A stretch of 7,950 nucleotides of DNA, from contig JAQVUQ010000115.1 in NCBI GenBank assembly GCA_028699365.1, positions 1-7,950 of the forward strand. The letters run 5' to 3'. The stretch comes from UBA5359 sp028699365 [NCBI: bacterium]. GTDB lineage: Bacteria > UBP13 > UBA5359. The translations under genes and the position numbers were made by a program. Under the pieces are notes generated by a model. That model searched no databases and was not told the DNA's origin. It saw only the letters and a list, made by a program, of their open reading frames with translations. This document shows positions 5,545 to 7,950 of the stretch, piece by piece; the first letter of the stretch is position 1; every line of letters starts with the position of its first letter.

Positions 5545-6444
5545 TTATCTGTCTCTTTCTACTATATAATCAAGCAATGCATGAAGCGGGTCGACGGTTG
5601 CACCGAACCGCAGCAAATGCGCATGTCCGCTCTCAGCCAGATCGGCCACATGCCGCCTGGCCCGGTCCATACCGTAAAGAGCCGGATACGTTGCCTTTCC
5701 CAGCCGTTGATCGCTGCCGACGCTCTTTCCCAGAAGCGCCGGATCTCCCTCTATATCCAATATATCGTCGGTAATCTGGAAGGCCAGCCCCATATCGTCG
5801 CCGTAACAGGTCAAGGCTTCGAGATCACTGCCGGCAAGACCGGCCAGGACTGCTCCCGCCCTTAAAGCATAAGTTATAAAGGCCCCGGTCTTATGACGAT
5901 GAATATATTCCAGAGTATCCGCATTAACCGTCGTGGCGGAAAAGGATATATCCACCGCCTGTCCGCCCAGCATCCCGGCATACCCCACTCCCTTATGCAG
6001 TTCACGCAGGGCAGCCAACGCTCTGGTCGTATCAACGCCGTCGATTCCGGCATTGGCTGCGGCGGCATCGAATCCCAACATAATAAGAGCATCGCCACAC
6101 AGCAAAGCCATAGCCTCTCCGAATACCTTATGATTGGTCGGTTTGCCTCTCCGTAGATCATCGTCATCCATGCACGGCAGATCGTCATGCACCAGTGAAG
6201 AGACGTGTATAAGCTCCGCACCAGCAGCAAGCGGCAGGGCCTGCTGATACTGAAGTCCACCCGTAACAGCTCCCTGCAGGACAAGAAACGGCCTCAACCG
6301 CTTTCCACCGGCAAAGATGCTGTAGCGCATGGCACGGTGCAGTTCTTCAGGATAGGTGTCCTCCGGCGGTAAAAACTCATCGAGTACGCGGTCCACTTCG
6401 GCGCCCGTATCTTTTAACAGCACTATGAGCTCGTCCTTGTTCAA
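5545..6444 (-). CDS. ispA: Polyprenyl diphosphate synthase (farnesyl/geranylgeranyl type)
   Basis: This cytosolic trans-isoprenyl diphosphate synthase condenses dimethylallyl/allylic diphosphates with isopentenyl diphosphate to make C15 or C20 chains for quinones, carrier lipids or carotenoids. The 299 residues match the family's usual length. Visible motifs are GGKRLRP (46-52), the first Asp-rich motif DDLPCMD (87-93, with the two-residue insertion of bacterial enzymes), RRGKPT (98-103), the Lys-Thr pair at 185-186, and the second Asp-rich motif DDILD (226-230). The start is TTG at 6444, chosen because a good SD lies 6 nt upstream. It is 3 nt after the glycosyltransferase gene and 10 nt before dxs. 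The residue five positions before the first Asp motif is Ser82, where well-studied farnesyl synthases have Tyr, so the product may be geranylgeranyl or longer. The ispA symbol is by family, not by proven product. Confidence 0.93.
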   Translation of the reverse strand: MNKDELIVLLKDTGAEVDRVLDEFLPPEDTYPEELHRAMRYSIFAGGKRLRPFLVLQGAVTGGLQYQQALPLAAGAELIHVSSLVHDDLPCMDDDDLRRGKPTNHKVFGEAMALLCGDALIMLGFDAAAANAGIDGVDTTRALAALRELHKGVGYAGMLGGQAVDISFSATTVNADTLEYIHRHKTGAFITYALRAGAVLAGLAGSDLEALTCYGDDMGLAFQITDDILDIEGDPALLGKSVGSDQRLGKATYPALYGMDRARRHVADLAESGHAHLLRFGATVDPLHALLDYIVERDR

Positions 6445-6447
6445 GAG

Positions 6448-7950
6448 CTACTCCTTTCGACGATAGAGACGCGTTTCAGGGTATATATACAACAGGTCAT
6501 GCGGCGGAAAGCCTTTATTGAACCGCAACGGCCCCAGATGCGGCGTTATCGCAGCCATTCCCATCAACCGGTAGCGCTCGTCTATTACCGTCATGCACTC
6601 GGCAAACGTTTCAGGATGCTGTCTGGCTACCTCACGGTAATCATATTCTGAAAGGACCAGATACTTACTATCCAATCGCTGCAGATTTCCAGCATCGAAC
6701 GGAACGATCTCAGGCTTGAAACGACACGTCTTGAGAGCCTGCAGATAGATTTCCGGCGCCACCTTTCCGCCATTATACCATACCAGCGGCGGCGTGGAGA
6801 AATTGGACACATTAATCATGCCAACGGAGGTGCCCGGCTTCTCACCGATGAGTTGATCGGCAATTATGTCGCGCGGATCCCTTCCACCTGTCAGAGCGGC
6901 AAAGGAGAGGCCGTAAATAACCGTATAGATCAAGGTAAACGCCGTCAACAATGCTATCCCGATACGCAACCGGCCTCCGGTCTTCACAAGCAGGCGCTCA
7001 ATAAAGACGCCCGATGCTATGGCCAGGGCCGGCGTCAGGGGCAGCATATATCTCATGAACTTAACCTGGGCCGCTCCTATCAGCAGGTAGAAGAGCAGCG
7101 CCCATATCAGGATCACCTTTCCACGGCCGCTGCGCAGGCCGTGGACCGTAGCGGCTACCGCTAATACCATTGCCGGCAAACCGAGGCCGTAAAGAAAATT
7201 TGTCGTCAGATGATAGATCCACCCCGGTGGCGTGTGGCTGAAGATATCTCCCAGCCCGGATGTGATAAGTCCCTGAGCATGCCTGACGGCCGGGATGAAT
7301 TCAGCCGGAGCCAGAAGTGCATACGGGCAGCCAAGCAAGAAACCGGCCAGGGCAACCGGAAGGAGCAAGAACATTCTTCTCACATCCTGTTTCCGGTAAA
7401 CCGGGGAACGGAGCCAAAGTGCCGCCGGAACGGCTATGAAGACCAGAGCGGTGTTGTAACGCGTTGCCGCTGCCAGTCCGGCAGATAAAGCGGCCCAGAA
7501 GAGAGCCTTGTCCTCGCCATCATACACTTTAAGGCAGAGCCAGAGGGTCAGGGCAACGAAAAAGGCTGCCGTAACATCCACGGTGGCAAAGTGCGAATGC
7601 ACCAGATGGATCGGCCAGAAGGTAAGGAGAAGAGCGGATATTATCCCTGCCTTGATACCGCCGAGACGCCTGGCGGAGAGAAAGACCAATCCGATGCTGA
7701 GGGTGCCTAGAAGCGCGGACACCGCGCGTCCTGAAACGATATAAAGTGCCATCCAGCCTGCATCGGTTTGAGGAAAAATGAACAGCTTGGCAACGGAAGA
7801 GGCTATGGCCATCAGGTAGATGAACAAAGTGCCGTAGTTAAAGAAATCCGGATTGAGGTCAAGATGAAGCGGGTCCATGTTGAGGATTCCACCCACCATA
7901 TAGAATTCGTCGGGATGATATGAAAAGAGATGCCTCTTGTCGGGAAGTCC
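6448..7950 (-). CDS. GT39/PMT-type membrane glycosyltransferase, 5' end beyond the window
   Basis: This is probably an integral-membrane GT-C glycosyltransferase that moves a sugar from a polyprenyl-phosphate donor onto a protein or lipid at the outer face of the inner membrane. The frame stays open to the right edge, giving 500 visible residues. The first in-frame Met (7899) is not the start, because the upstream codons read GLPDKRHLFSYHPDEFY and include the Asp-Glu pair (visible residues 14-15) expected in the first external loop of GT39 enzymes. The HSHFATVDV stretch is typical of prokaryotic GT39 members. About nine to eleven hydrophobic segments follow, then a soluble C-terminal part of roughly 150 residues (from about DPRDIIADQ to YRRKE) that probably lies outside the membrane. 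It ends 3 nt before ispA, and its last codons carry the ispA ribosome site. The general family is fairly secure; donor and acceptor are unknown. Confidence 0.85.
   Translation of the reverse strand, partial: GLPDKRHLFSYHPDEFYMVGGILNMDPLHLDLNPDFFNYGTLFIYLMAIASSVAKLFIFPQTDAGWMALYIVSGRAVSALLGTLSIGLVFLSARRLGGIKAGIISALLLTFWPIHLVHSHFATVDVTAAFFVALTLWLCLKVYDGEDKALFWAALSAGLAAATRYNTALVFIAVPAALWLRSPVYRKQDVRRMFLLLPVALAGFLLGCPYALLAPAEFIPAVRHAQGLITSGLGDIFSHTPPGWIYHLTTNFLYGLGLPAMVLAVAATVHGLRSGRGKVILIWALLFYLLIGAAQVKFMRYMLPLTPALAIASGVFIERLLVKTGGRLRIGIALLTAFTLIYTVIYGLSFAALTGGRDPRDIIADQLIGEKPGTSVGMINVSNFSTPPLVWYNGGKVAPEIYLQALKTCRFKPEIVPFDAGNLQRLDSKYLVLSEYDYREVARQHPETFAECMTVIDERYRLMGMAAITPHLGPLRFNKGFPPHDLLYIYPETRLYRRKE
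6453..6459 (-). promoter_or_regulatory. Ribosome binding site for ispA, supports a TTG start
   Basis: On the minus strand AAAGGAG is followed by TAGCTC and then TTG (6444-6442). The SD overlaps the last codons of the glycosyltransferase gene, and the TAG stop sits between SD and start. This supports the non-ATG start and suggests translational coupling. Confidence 0.7.

Noticed and set aside
1-7950. Mobile elements, CRISPR arrays, tRNA or rRNA genes, toxin-antitoxin or defence genes
   Set aside because: I looked for transposase-like proteins, regularly spaced repeats and RNA-gene structure on both strands and saw none; composition looks uniform.

Overview
This is an ordinary bacterial chromosomal segment in which every gene I can support lies on the minus strand, so the genes are read from right to left. 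There are no tRNA or rRNA genes, CRISPR arrays, transposases or phage genes. Base composition is balanced and looks uniform across the window. The signs point to a bacterium that uses the MEP isoprenoid pathway and has an envelope needing a Skp/OmpH-type periplasmic chaperone, which suggests a diderm or diderm-like cell. I cannot name the phylum with confidence from this window.

Unit 1 (7950 down to about 2852) is a tight operon: a membrane glycosyltransferase of the GT39/PMT type whose 5' end lies beyond the right edge, a short-chain polyprenyl diphosphate synthase (ispA-like), 1-deoxy-D-xylulose-5-phosphate synthase (dxs) and the S4/FtsJ-type rRNA methyltransferase TlyA. Gaps are 3 nt, 10 nt and a 4-nt overlap. 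ispA-dxs-tlyA is a classic bacterial gene order, and here the glycosyltransferase sits where xseA/xseB often lie. A hairpin spans the tlyA stop codon.

Unit 2 (about 2843 to 2570) is a stand-alone 31-codon gene for a lysine-rich peptide. It has its own promoter-like hexamers, a leader hairpin, a near-perfect Shine-Dalgarno (SD) site and a GC-rich hairpin downstream.

Unit 3 (about 2520 to 130) encodes a small exported or anchored protein resembling DUF5667, a DUF151 bifunctional-nuclease family protein, an exported protein of unknown function and a Skp/OmpH-like chaperone, and it ends at a 13-bp stem hairpin. A perfect 16-bp inverted repeat stands at the head of this unit. It carries a consensus -10 hexamer (TATAAT) in its loop and the SD of the first gene in its stem. 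This is the most unusual regulatory structure in the window. At the left edge a promoter-like pair and an SD suggest a further minus-strand gene that runs off the window.

Functionally, unit 1 links isoprenoid precursor supply (Dxs), prenyl chain elongation (the IspA-like enzyme) and a glycosyltransferase that probably uses a polyprenyl-phosphate sugar donor. Unit 3 looks like a small envelope module. I found no strong evidence of an entirely new system. The best leads are the hairpin/promoter arrangement, the tiny basic peptide and the product-length residue of the prenyl synthase.
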